Made by a program: the position numbers and the translations under genes
Shown here: in pieces, positions 22,345 to 32,180 of the stretch
How positions within the stretch are numbered: the stretch's first letter is position 1
Layout: each line of letters opens with the position of its first letter
Notes under the pieces: model-generated
What the model saw: only the letters and a program-made list of their open reading frames with translations
What the model was told of the DNA's origin: nothing
Databases searched by the model: none
NCBI GenBank assembly: GCA_032622095.1
Contig: CP136061.1
Coordinates: 21,392,991 to 21,456,990, forward strand
Length of the DNA stretch: 64,000 nt
Source: Siphonodentalium dalli
Lineage: Eukaryota; Mollusca; Scaphopoda; Gadilida; Siphonodentaliidae
Reading direction: 5' to 3'

Positions 22345-22480
22345 AAAATGATGTTCGACAACAACTTGGTACGTCATTTAGATGCATGTGAAACTATGGG
22401 CAATGCTACAATCATCTGTTCAGATAAAACTGGAACACTGACTACGAATCGAATGACAGTTGTTCAAAGTTATATTGGAG
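22345..22480 (+). CDS. ATP2B: PMCA exon 3: catalytic aspartate (CSDKTGTLT)
   Basis: Encodes [20 protein letters not shown] followed by [20 protein letters not shown] and QSYIGG. The aspartate at 22423-22425 is the residue phosphorylated by ATP in each pump cycle. [12 protein letters not shown] and the following motif are diagnostic of PMCAs within P-type ATPases. The exon starts in phase 0 and ends after one base of a glycine codon (GGAG|GTAAGA). Confidence 0.98.
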
Positions 22481-22674
22481 GTAAGATCTTGCAAGCATTC
22501 AGTAAATTGTGGCCATATCCATTAATTTCACTGATCAGGGTCTGCACATTTCTCTAGGCGAAATGATCTTTTTTTGGAGTCATTTGATAGTAACCTGTAT
22601 CAAAATGGTGGTTTAAACTACATTGTAAATGTTTGTTACTTTTATTTGAATTGTGTTAAATTAATATTGCACAT

Positions 22675-22741
22675 GAAAACCAACAGGTGAATGAATGAAA
22701 ACCAACAGGTGAATGAATGAAAACCAACAGGTGAATGAATG
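22675..22741. repeat. 22-bp tandem repeat, three copies
   Basis: Unit AAAACCAACAGGTGAATGAA + TG repeated three times almost exactly. Intronic, no coding. Confidence 0.85.
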
Positions 22742-22751
22742 AGTCACTTAT

Positions 22752-22942
22752 TTAACCCATTCTTTACTAAATGGATTCTTCCACTCAGTTATAAATGCAT
22801 ACATTAGATGTATGGGTAGAAGTAATCCTATTTATTGGAGGGAGATGTTCAGAGAAGTACAACTAATTACTCATCAATGAGTATTTAGAATAGAATGATA
22901 TTTAATGCTGCACCAACACAGCTCCCACCATGAAAGGGTTAA
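22752..22942. mobile_element. TTAA-flanked MITE, family E/C-like ends
   Basis: The left end TTAACCCATTCTTTACTAAA resembles elements at 45046 and 49277. The right end CAGCTCCCACCATGAAAGGG-TTAA resembles the end at 8063-8087. Possibly a chimera or a distinct subfamily. No hairpin module is present. Confidence 0.5.
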
Positions 22943-23511
22943 ATCTTATCGGATGAGAATATAAGTTTATCCACTGCTCACTACCTCTATTGACTACATA
23001 AAGCCTGCCTAATAAATTTTACGTTTATTTCGTCAATGTGTAGCTTTATTATGTCAACATAGCTTTATTAGGTTAGTACTACTTTCATGACGTAATTATA
23101 TATGCAAATTGCGCAGGTAACTAGGGACGTCAGCCGGCCGAAATGACGTCATTGCGATTTGAGAATGTTTTTATCATCCATAATTCACTGTTATTGATAC
23201 AAAATTAGTAAAAGGGTATAAGTTTTACCTATAGAACATCTATAAATTATCAGAACAAGGCCGGCTTAGAATAACTGTAAAAAAAATCCTACAGCTACAC
23301 TTCGGTTTTCCTCGTCATTAATACTAATTAGTTTGCTTGACCCCATAAATGTAATGCGGTCATCAAAGTAACGAATAAAAAACTTAAGAAAATGACAGGA
23401 TTATGCCCGCTCGGGGGATTTGGCATCTATGGGGCTAGGCTCTGCTCAAAACCCCCTCACGTACCTAAACCGTTTTTTTAAACGATGACACATATTCTAT
23501 ATATCTTTCAG
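22943..23511 (+). repeat. Intron with dispersed repeat shared with 5880-6100
   Basis: 23220-23400 matches 5880-6100. Upstream is GTTATCCACTGCTCACTACC-like sequence that also resembles 5575-5600, suggesting a longer shared unit of unknown class. GGAAATGACGTCATTG-like sequence occurs at ~23138. It ends in acceptor TATCTTTCAG. Confidence 0.5.
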
Positions 23512-23618
23512 GAGTGCATTACAAATCTACCCCAAATTTCTCAACACTGCCGAAGAAGCTTGGCGACCTGATTGTCAGGTCGATCAGCATCAACAGCGGA
23601 TACACCTCAATTCTTATT
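23512..23618 (+). CDS. ATP2B: PMCA exon 4: start of nucleotide-binding domain
   Basis: After the split glycine the exon reads VHYKSTPNFSTLPKKLGDLI and VRSISINSGYTSILI, then ATT|GTAAGTAA. In vertebrate PMCAs the same region has xAIAINSAYTTKIL, so the alignment is clear. It ends in phase 0. The last 29 bases and the donor are repeated twice more immediately downstream (see 23590-23748). Only the first donor keeps the frame. Confidence 0.95.
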
Positions 23619-23748
23619 GTAAGTAACTCATCTTATAGTCATCTCCATCAACAGCGGATACACCTCAATTCTTATTGTAAGTAACTCATCTTATAGTCAT
23701 CTCCATCAACGGCAGATACACCTCAATTCTTATTGTAAGTAATTATCT
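23590..23748 (+). repeat. 58-bp tandem triplication of exon 4 end and splice donor
   Basis: Units start at 23590, 23648 and 23706, each TCAAC(A/G)GC(G/A)GATACACC, then TCAATTCTTATT|GTAAGTAA. Donor GTs lie at 23619, 23677 and 23735. Use of donor 2 adds 58 nt and runs into TGA early in exon 5. Use of donor 3 meets TAA just after donor 2. So only donor 1 gives full-length protein. Confidence 0.9.
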
Positions 23749-24325
23749 GAATGAAATTTTGTTTTGGTGTTCACTATTATGAGGGCACTCAACAGAGTGT
23801 TCAATCGTTTTTTCCAGATTTTCCATTCTAGAGTTATTCATCTTTATTTATCTGGAAATGTTTTTTTGTCCAACCGAGCAGATATCTCCACCACCAGTTG
23901 ACGAATCTCATTGAAATTTGGTATGGATGTTCACTACTATGCGGGCAATCAATTCAGTGTTCAATCGTTTTATTAAGTGTTATTTTTTCAGGTTTTCTAT
24001 TCTAGAACTATTCATTTTTGTAGATTTTGAAGTGTTGGTTTTTTGTCAATATCTCCACCAACGGTTGACTGATATCAATAAAATTTGGCACTGATGTTCA
24101 CTATTATGATGGCAATTAATTTTGTTCATGTTTTCCATTCTACAGTTATTTATCTTTGTTTATATTAAAATGTTGGGTTTTTTTTCCCGTCCAAACAGAT
24201 ATCTCACCCATACTTTGTTGGTTTGAATTTGCCACCGTGGGTGCATGCCAGCACCGCCGGTGCAATTTCCTGTTAATTCTGACCTGCCTCATCTTGTTAT
24301 CCATCTGTCAACTTAAGTCAATATC
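23749..24325. repeat. ~145-160-bp diverged tandem of the GTCC/ATATCTCCACCA repeat, with 3' hairpin
   Basis: Units with CAGATATCTCCACCA, AAATTTGG(T/C)A(T/C)(G/T)GATGTTCACTA and TTTTCCATTCTA(G/C)AG recur about three times. It ends with GTGGGTGCATGCCAGCACCG and CCGGTGCAATTTCCTGTT, a short hairpin also seen at the ends near 32180 and 48510. Confidence 0.6.
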
Positions 24326-24337
24326 AGCACCCAGTTC

Positions 24338-24727
24338 CAAGCCTTGAAATAGTGTATCTATCATTTGCAGAATGAGGTCCTCAGACTGTGAATTTAGTGA
24401 TGCTAGCCCCCACAGTAGGCTAGCATCACTAAATTGACCCTCTGTGGACATCATTAGTTACTTTTTCCCCTTGTGTTCAGGTTTTATATACCTTAATTTG
24501 CAGAAGATGAAATGCATAATCGAGGTGACTAATTGGTGAACATCACCAACTTCAATTTGGGAACTTCAATCTGATCATAGCTCTCCCATATTAGTTGAGA
24601 CCTAAACAGAATGAAGTTCCCCGAGGGTGAATTTGGTGACTCTAGCGCACTGCGCGGGTTAGTGTCACTAAATTCACCCTCTGGGGACCTCATTCTGCAA
24701 ATGACAGACTTACTATTTCAAGGCTTG
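24338..24727. mobile_element. Long hAT-like foldback element, 390 bp, exact 8-bp duplication
   Basis: CAAGCCTTGAAATAG...CTATTTCAAGGCTTG, with CCCAGTTC at 24330-24337 and 24728-24735. Two hairpins are separated by ~130 bp containing GGTGAACATCACCAACTTCA and a TTTGCAGAAGATGAAATGC block. This is the best complete example of the long form found interrupted at 6353, 12303 and 32608. Confidence 0.88.
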
Positions 24728-24774
24728 CCCAGTTCGAAGTCCAATATTGAAGAAATGGGATTTCTAGTGCTGAT

Positions 24775-25028
24775 CTAGCCTTGAAATAGGGTGTCTGTCA
24801 TTTGCAGAATGAGGTCCCCAGAGGGTGAATTTAGTGATGCTACCCTGCATAGCGGGCTAGCATCACCAAATTCACCCTCTGGGGACCTCATTCTGCTTAC
24901 ACCTCAGCAGAATGAGGTTCCCAGAGGGTGAATTTGGTGATGCTAGCCCGCTATGTGGGGTAGCATCACTAAATTCACCCTCTGGGGACCTCATTCTGCA
25001 AATGACAGACACCCTATTTCAAGGCTTG
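24775..25028. mobile_element. hAT-like double-foldback MITE
   Basis: CTAGCCTTGAAATAG...CTATTTCAAGGCTTG. The flanks GTGCTGAT and ATGCTGAT match 7/8. Only ~47 bp separate it from the previous copy of the same family. Confidence 0.82.
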
Positions 25029-25047
25029 ATGCTGATTTGGGTCATAT

Positions 25048-27932
25048 TTCTCTAACCCAAAGTGGAACCTACGTCACCAATCAAGTCTCTAACCCAAAGC
25101 AGAATTAACCAACGTCACCAATCAAGTCTCTAACCCAAAGCGGAACATACGTCACCAATCAAGTCTCTAACCCAAAGCGGAACCTACATCACCAATCAAG
25201 TCTCTAACCCAAAGTGGAACCAACGTCACCAATCAAGTCTCTAACCCAAAGTGGAACCTACGTCACCAATCAAGTCTCTTAACCCAAAGCAGAATTAACC
25301 AACGTCACCAATCAAGTCTCTAACCCAAAGCGGAACATACGTCACCAATCAAGTCTCTAACCCAAAGTGGAACCTACGTCACCAATCAAGTCTCTAACCC
25401 AAAGCAGAACCTACGTCACCAATCAAGTCTCTAACCCAAAGTGGAACCTACGTCACCAATCAAGTCTCTAACCCAAAGCAGAATTAACCAACGTCACCAA
25501 TCAAGTCTCTAACCCAAAGAGGAACATACGTCACCAATCAAGTCTCTAACCCAAAGCGGAACCTACGTCACCAATCAAGTCTCTAACCCAAAGCGGAACA
25601 TACGTCACCAATCAAGTCTCTAACCCAAAGTGGAACCTACGTCACCAATCAAGTCTCTAACCCAAAGCAGAACCTACGTCACCAATCAAGTCTCTAACCC
25701 AAAGTGGAACCTACGTCACCAATCAAGTCTCTAACCCAAAGCAGAATTAACCAACGTCACCAATCAAGTCTCTAACCCAAAGAGGAACATACGTCACCAA
25801 TCAAGTCTCTAACCCAAAGCGGAACATACGTCACCAATCAAGTCTCTAACCCAAAGCGGAACATACGTCACCAATCAAGTCTCTAACCCAAAGTGGAACA
25901 TACGTCACCAATCAAGTCTCTAACCCAAAGTGGAACCTACGTCACCAATCAATTCTCTAACCCAAAGTGGAACCTACGTCACCAATCAAGTCTCTAACCC
26001 AAAGCAGAATTAACCTACGTCACCAATCAAGTCTCTAACCCAAAGCGGAACCTACGTCACCAATCAAGTCTCTAACCCAAAGCAGAACCAACGTCACTGA
26101 TCAAGTCTCTAACCCAAAGCGGAACCTACGTCACCAATCAAGTCTCTAACCCAAAGCAGAATTAACCAACGTCGCCAATCAAGTCTCTAACCCAAAGCGG
26201 AACCTACGTCACCAATCAAGTCTCTAACCCAAAGCAGAACCTACGTCACCAATCAAGTCTCTAACCCAAAGTGGAACCTACGTCACCAATCAAGTCTCTA
26301 ACCCAAAGTGGAACCAACGTCATCGATCAAGTCTCTAACCCAAAGCGGAACCAACGTCATCGATCAAGTCTCTAACCCAAAGCGGAACCTACGTCACCAA
26401 TCAAGTCTCTAACCCAAAGCAGAACATACATCACCAATCAAGTCTCTAACCCAAAGTGGAACCAACGTCACCAATCAAGTCTCTAACCCAAAGTGGAACC
26501 AACGTCACCAATCAAGTCTCTAACCCAAAGCAGAATTAACCAACGTCACTGATCAAGTCTCTAACCCAAAGCAGAATTAACCAACGTCACCAATCAAGTC
26601 TCTAACCCAAAGCGGAACCTACGTCACCAATCAAGTCTCTAACCCAAAGCGGAACATACGTCACCAATCAAGTCTCTAACCCAAAGTGGAACCTACGTCA
26701 CCAATCAAGTCTCTAACCCAAAGTGGAACCTACGTCACCAATCAAGTCTCTAACCCAAAGTGGAACCAACATCACCAATCAAGTCTCTAACCCAAAGTGG
26801 AACCAACGTCACCAATCAAGTCTCTAACCCAAAGCGGAACCAACGTCACCAATCAAGTCTCTAACCCAAAGCGGAACCTACGTCACCAATCAAGTCTCTA
26901 ACCCAAAGCGGAACATACGTCACCAATCAAGTCTCTAACCCAAAGCAGAATTAACCAACGTCGCCAATCAAGTCTCTAACCCAAAGCGGAACCTACGTCA
27001 CCAATCAAGTCTCTAACCCAAAGCAGAACCTACGTCACCAATCAAGTCTCTAACCCAAAGTGGAACCTACGTCACCAATCAAGTCTCTAACCCAAAGCAG
27101 AATTAACCTACGTCACCAATCAAGTCTCTAACCCAAAGTGGAACCAACGTCATCGATCAAGTCTCTAACCCAAAGCAGAACCAACGTCATCGATCAAGTC
27201 TCTAACCCAAAGCGGAACCTACGTCACCAATCAAGTCTCTAACCCAAAGCAGAACATACATCACCAATCAAGTCTCTAACCCAAAGTGGAACCAACGTCA
27301 CCAATCAAGTCTCTAACCCAAAGTGGAACCAACGTCACCAATCAAGTCTCTAACCCAAAGCAGAATTAACCAACGTCACTGATCAAGTCTCTAACCCAAA
27401 GCAGAATTAACCAACGTCACCAATCAAGTCTCTAACCCAAAGCGGAACCTACGTCACCAATCAAGTCTCTAACCCAAAGTGGAACCTACGTCACCAATCA
27501 AGTCTCTAACCCAAAGTGGAACCTACGTCACCAATCAAGTCTCTAACCCAAAGTGGAACCTACGTCACCAATCAAGTCTCTAACCCAAAGCGGAACCTAC
27601 GTCACCAATCAAGTCTCTAACCCAAAGCAGAACCTACATCACCAATCAAGTCTCTAACCCAAAGCAGAATTAACCTACGTCACCAATCAAGTCTCTAACC
27701 CAAAGTGGAACCTACGTCACCAATCAAGTCTCTAACCCAAAGTGGAACCTACGTCACCAATCAAGTCTCTAACCCAAAGCAGAACCAACGTCACTGATCA
27801 AGTCTCTAACCCAAAGTGGAACCTACGTCACCAATCAAGTCTCTAACCCAAAGCGGAACCTACGCCACCAATCAAGTCTCTAACCCAAAGCAGAATTAAC
27901 CCACGTCACCAATCAATTCTCTAACCAAAGCG
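25048..27932. repeat. Minisatellite array 2, 37-41 bp unit, ~76 copies
   Basis: The unit is GGAACCTACGTCACCAATCA + AGTCTCTAACCCAAAGC (37 bp). Variant units replace GGAACC with AGAATTAACC (41 bp), and there are point variants ACATACG, ACCAACG, GTCATCGATC and GTCACTGATC. It lies in the intron between exons 4 and 5. The reverse complement resembles array 1 units (GGAACCTACGTCAC...). It shows long-range duplication of ordered variant blocks. Confidence 0.95.
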
Positions 27933-28264
27933 TTTTTTTTATTTAAATTTTGTTTAAAACATATACAAACGTTTGTCTGACGGGATTAACTAGTACATGA
28001 GCTGTGGAAATTCTCAATGTATATTAAAAAATCAGTAATCATTAGAAAGGAAAATATGTATTGATTGTGCCTTGATTTTGAACATCAAACACAGGTCAAC
28101 CATTTAATAGATGTTCGTAAAATGCACATAATCCCCTTCACTCGTAAGTACAATAACTGCTGCAAAAAGCATCGAGCTCAATCGCTTCACGTGTTCTAGA
28201 TAGCAGCTATCCGAAGTCTGAAGTGACGGCTTTGAGATTACATTAGTGACGTAGGTTGCCGGCC
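27933..28264. mobile_element. Body and right end of the satellite-linked dispersed element, copy 1
   Basis: Matches 49980-50747 of copy 2: TTTGTCTGACGGGATTAACT, GAGCTGTGGAAATTCTCAAT, AACATCAAACACAGGTCAAC and TAGATGTTCGTAAAATGCAC. Its right end is one array-1-like unit, GAAGTCTGAAGTGACGGC...TTAGTGACGTAGGTTGCC. Its left end merges with array 2. No coding region recognised. Confidence 0.75.
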
Positions 28265-28399
28265 CTGTATATGTTCTGGAAAACCTTGAAAGTTTTTGAA
28301 TTTTATGTTTCTTATAATCATATTTTTGCTTTCATGTTATACAAATTACAATCATTTAATTTAGAAAACAAAATTATATTCATTTTATTTTATATTCAG

Positions 28400-28641
28400 C
28401 AACCAAAATTTGAAGGTGAACTTGCAAAGCAAATTGGTAATAAAACTGAGTGTTCCCTGTTAGGATTGGTGCACGACATGGGTCAGGATTACGAATCGGT
28501 GCGACAGGAGACCCCCGAAGATACACTCACAAAAGTCTACACTTTCAACTCGCTCCGAAAGTCAATGAGCACCGTCATCCCACTGCCTGGTGGTGGCTTC
28601 AGGCTGTTCACGAAAGGAGCATCAGAAATAGTACTCAAAAA
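28400..28641 (+). CDS. ATP2B: PMCA exon 5: nucleotide-binding domain with KGASE
   Basis: Encodes [60 protein letters not shown] and [26 protein letters not shown], [15 protein letters not shown] and KGASE are N-domain hallmarks. The lysine of KGASE sits in the ATP pocket (the FITC-reactive lysine in the family). The donor is AAAAA|GTGAGT, leaving two bases for a lysine codon completed in exon 6. Confidence 0.97.
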
Positions 28642-28966
28642 GTGAGTAATTGAGTAATAGTTAGTTCAGAGACAAGGGTACATACAGCTGCTTCAATCCC
28701 TTGAGCCCTATTCTCTGGAGCCCCATTCTCAGATAATGGGGAGTATACTAGGGTCCTGCGAATATTCGATTCGAGATTCGATTCGAAAGTCAAATTCGAT
28801 TCGAATTCGATTCGAAATTGCCAACTCGAAATTTCGAATATACACTGACGAAAAGTATACGCTGTTTACGGACATGTACACATGTCGATCTTAGCTGTTT
28901 CTGTGCCATTTAATTCCAGAAAATTATATATATGCACCTTATAATTCTTCGAATGTTCGCATTATT

Positions 28967-29580
28967 ATGCCCCCGATCTCCGATGGAGATTTGGGGGTAT
29001 ATAGTGGAGCCCTCCGTCCGTCCGTCCTTCCGTCCGTCCTTCCGTCCGTCCTTCCGTCCGTCCATCCGTCCTTCCGTCCTTCCGTCCGTACGAACGTTTC
29101 AACTCATAACTTTGGTTTCGCTAACTCAATTCAGTTGATCTTTGGTATGCCAATAGACCAGCTGGGGGGACAAGATTTCCCCATAGCCGTGGTTTCGTCC
29201 GCCCATTTTTTCCAGAGTTACGTCCCTTTTTGGACTTAGAAAATTCAGGTTTTCTGCTACTTTTTTGGTTTCCAGATGTTAACTTGATTTTGGATTTTTT
29301 ATTTGCAAAACCCGTTTTTTTGTGTATTACCAATATCGCAATACAGGTCAAGGTAAAATTTCGGTTCAATCGGATAAATTTTGTGAGAGTTATGACCCTT
29401 TTTCGACTTAAAAAATTCAGTTTTTTTTTAGAAAATTCAGATTTCCTTCTATTTTTGTGGCACCAGACCAAATTTGAAGCTAATATAGAACAACATGTGG
29501 CATTTTTATAGCGCTTAACCAGAAAGTTTCTCTTATTGTACAGTCGGGGGCGTTACCTCCGCCCAGCGGTGCACTTGTAT
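28967..29580. repeat. CCGTCC-family repeat nested in the hAT element
   Basis: Starts near the hairpin CCCCCGATCTCCGATGGAGA-TTTGGGGG and has a CCGTCCGTCCTTCCGTCCGT microsatellite at ~29018-29088. GGTATGCCAATAGACCAGC and GAGTTA(C/T)G(T/A)CCCTTTTT-type blocks follow. It ends CTCCGCCCAGCGGTGCACTTG. The layout (5' microsatellite, 3' hairpin) resembles Helentron-type non-autonomous elements, but this is only an inference. Confidence 0.6.
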
Positions 29581-29823
29581 TAAATATAAGTATAGCCAAC
29601 AATTAGCCACTACAGGACGACTAAATACGTCTGAATTCTAGCTTTGAACATGGTAGCCAAAAGCTCGGAGATCGCCGATGGACCGACGACGTGCGTAAAT
29701 TATAATAGCTATGAGACTGAGCAACCGCTAGTGTTATCCGCTATCTATCAGTCTCAGATTCCGCGTCATCTAATATCGCTGAGAATGTAGACAACACGTG
29801 TTCCCGGTGTCGAAAAGTTCATT

Positions 29824-30063
29824 TTGGTGGTGTTTTTCTTTACTGACTCTCATGCAGTTTCGGAACGTTCTTTGACACTTGACAAAATGTGGTCCATTAT
29901 TCATGTTTATTTTAAACATGACAAAGCTGCAGCCAGTGCAGGGACTTACACGTGTGATGAATGCAACATGGTGTATAAATCGCAAGCATCTGGGACAACC
30001 ACCCATCTGTGGAATCGTCTGTCCAAGAAGCATCCAGCACTACATAAACAGGATACCATGTGA
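29824..30063 (+). pseudogene. BED zinc-finger fragment of a hAT transposase
   Basis: The frame contains KMWSIIHVYFKHDKAAAS, then YTCDECNMVYKSQASGTTTH and LWNRLSKKHPALHKQ. W-x4-F spacing, the CDEC pair and H-x8-H fit the BED-type DNA-binding finger found at the N-terminus of hAT transposases and ZBED proteins. It stops after HKQDTM with no RNase-H-like catalytic domain nearby. Probably a remnant, since the surrounding element is deleted. The true start is unknown. Confidence 0.75.
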
Positions 30064-30474
30064 CTGTTGTTGCATCTTTAAGTTTATAACAACGGGTGTT
30101 TCCGAATGCCGATTTGCAATTTTGAATGTACATGCAAATTGTACAAATTTTGCGTGATTTTAGTTCCGAATGAACCGTTTAGTGGTTATATATTAATCGT
30201 CGTGACGGCCGCATGGCCGTTTTAATCTGTTCTTTTTCTTGACAATTGTCAATTGAAGTTAATAGTATCACAAGTGATGGTTCATCACCACGTAAGTTAT
30301 GATGGAACTTCATGCATGTAGTTCATAAAACGTATCACAAATTGTCTAATCGTTGAAAAAACATGAGAAGCAACACACAGGTATGATTCGATTCGAAATT
30401 CGATTCGATTTCGTGAATTCGATTCGATATTCGATTCGATCAAAATCTCCAATTCGCAGGACCCTAGAGTATAC

Positions 30475-31276
30475 TCGTTTATCTCCATCCGTGCAGATAT
30501 CTCAAGCACCAATTGTCGGATCTGAATGAAATAATGAACTCAAATCTCATTATACGAGATGAAAAAGAAGATCGAACATTAAGTCTGTTTTCGGCATGTC
30601 GTAAAATAGGTTGACAAAAAACACTGAAGATGAGATGAAACAAAATTTAATTTGTTGGTGGCCTAATCATAATAGTTTATATACAACGTTATGATCCATG
30701 CTATAATAGTTTGTATTTTACATAAATTTTACAAAAATTGTGAAAAAATGTTTTTGAATGAAATTCTGAACCAAACAAGACATTTCTTGTCATGAAAATA
30801 TGGATCTGTAAATGATCATAAGCAGAACCGGATGCGACAGCACATGAAAAAAATTTGGGAGAAAAAAATTGTATTTTTTTTTCATGAAATGGAAAAAAAG
30901 TTGTAGGAGGTGTTCGTAAACCAGACTTAAAAATTGGTGTCGCCCAAGCAGGTTACATAAAACAATAAATGACTACCTCACCAGCGTGTGATATGAAGCC
31001 GGTAGTTATTAGTGCATTGATTGCATGATGACATAGCCACATATTAAATAGTGGGTCTGATGACCTTTCGTAAAGTTTTCATTTCCCAACCCCAGGATTC
31101 CATGTCTGTAGTGCCAATCATAACTCACTATTGTTAGCACCAAGATAAAGGAGTCCAATCAAAACGATTAACGTAGCGTGATGTGACGTAATTCGGGGGG
31201 GATACTACAAGTCTTCTGAGAAATGAAAACCTGGCGGGAATATGATAGACTCAGTATCCATATGAATCTGAGTTTG
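30475..31276 (+). other. Intron stretch, nothing firm
   Basis: Begins with CCATCCGTGCAGATATCTCA and CCAATTGTCGGATCTGAATG, related to the CCGTCC family, so the hAT element may have landed in that repeat. The rest is AT-rich with no recognised element. Confidence 0.45.
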
Positions 31277-31284
31277 TTCTTACC

Positions 31285-31537
31285 CAAGCCTTGAAATAGG
31301 GTGTCTGTCATTTCAGAATGAGGTCCCCAGAGGGTGAATTTAGTGATGCTACCCCGCATAGCGGGCTAGCATCACCAAATTCATCCTCTGGGGACCTCAT
31401 TCTGCTTACACCTCAGCAGAATGAGGTTCCCAGAGGGTGAATTTGGTGATGCTAGCACGCTATGCGGGGTAGCATCACTAAATTCACCCTCTGGGGACCT
31501 CATTCTGCAAATGACAGACACCCTATTTCAAGGCTTG
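31285..31537. mobile_element. hAT-like double-foldback MITE with exact 8-bp duplication
   Basis: CAAGCCTTGAAATAG...CTATTTCAAGGCTTG, flanked by TTCTTACC at 31277-31284 and 31538-31545. Two near-identical hairpins of ~105 bp each are joined by TTACACCTCAG. Confidence 0.9.
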
Positions 31538-31589
31538 TTCTTACCCTTGATCAGAGAGTGAATGTGATATTCAGAATTTCTATTATTAT

Positions 31590-32180
31590 ATTCTTCGAAA
31601 GTGGGGGGTATACTGGATTGACTGCCTCTGTCTGTCCGTCCGTCGTTCCGTCCGCTTTCTCCGTCCGTCCAACCGACCTCATAACTCGAACAACTATGAA
31701 CCGATTTCAATAATTTTTGTATGCATTCTCCTTAGGACTGCCTCTCCGCATGATGCTGATTGCGGTTCGGTCCGACTTTTGTTTTTCAAGTTATGCCTTA
31801 TTTTGACTTTGAAAATTCTGTCCGACTTAATAACTTTAACAAATATGAACCGATTTCAATAATTTTTGGTATACATGCTTCTCACAATACCCTCTCTACA
31901 TGATGCGGCTAGGGATTGGCTCAGACTGTTTTTCGTAATATTACACTTCATTTTCGACTTATTTTGACTTAGAAAATTCTGTCCGACTTAATAACTTTTG
32001 CAAATATGAACCAATTTGAATAATTTTTTCTGTACAAGCTTCTTGTGACACCATATCGATATTATTATTTCGCTTTTTTCTTTAAAGTTAAAAATCTTTT
32101 TTGTTGGGTTTACAGATCATGCGGGTTGTATTTGCCACGGTGGGGGGTATGCTAGCACTCGAGTGCACACCTCTTGTTTT
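31590..32180. repeat. CCGTCC-family dispersed repeat with 3' hairpin
   Basis: GTGGGGGGTATACTGG, then CTGTCTGTCCGTCCGTCG, and two copies of TCATAACTCGAACAACTATGAACC-like sequence. The block TATGAACCGATTTCAATAAT recurs. It ends GGGGGTATGCTAGCACTCGA-GTGCACACCTCTTGTTT, containing the short hairpin AGCACTCGAGTGC. Confidence 0.65.

Larger units (their letters stand above)
28749..30466 (+). mobile_element. hAT-type transposon derivative, 1.72 kb, with BED finger fragment
   Basis: TAGGGTCCTGCGAAT at the left and ATTCGCAGGACCCTA at the right, with the exact 8-bp direct repeat GAGTATAC at 28741-28748 and 30467-30474. Both subterminal regions are rich in ATTCGATTCGA repeats. It keeps one open frame with a BED zinc finger (29824-30063) but no transposase catalytic domain, so it is an internally deleted element. 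A CCGTCC-family repeat is nested inside. Confidence 0.88.

Noticed and set aside
23619-23734. Possible extra coding sequence from using donors 2 or 3 of exon 4
   Set aside because: Both options lead to in-frame stops, so they do not give a longer protein isoform.
25048-27932. Regular ~37-bp repeats that look superficially like a CRISPR array
   Set aside because: There are no unique spacers; the whole unit repeats with small variants. The host is a eukaryotic intron.
28932-29239. Frames rich in RPSVLPSV / SVRPSFRPSF
   Set aside because: Translation of the CCGTCC microsatellite.
29912-30133. Minus-strand frames over the BED finger region
   Set aside because: They are shadows of the plus-strand frame, whose Cys/His spacing fits the BED domain.
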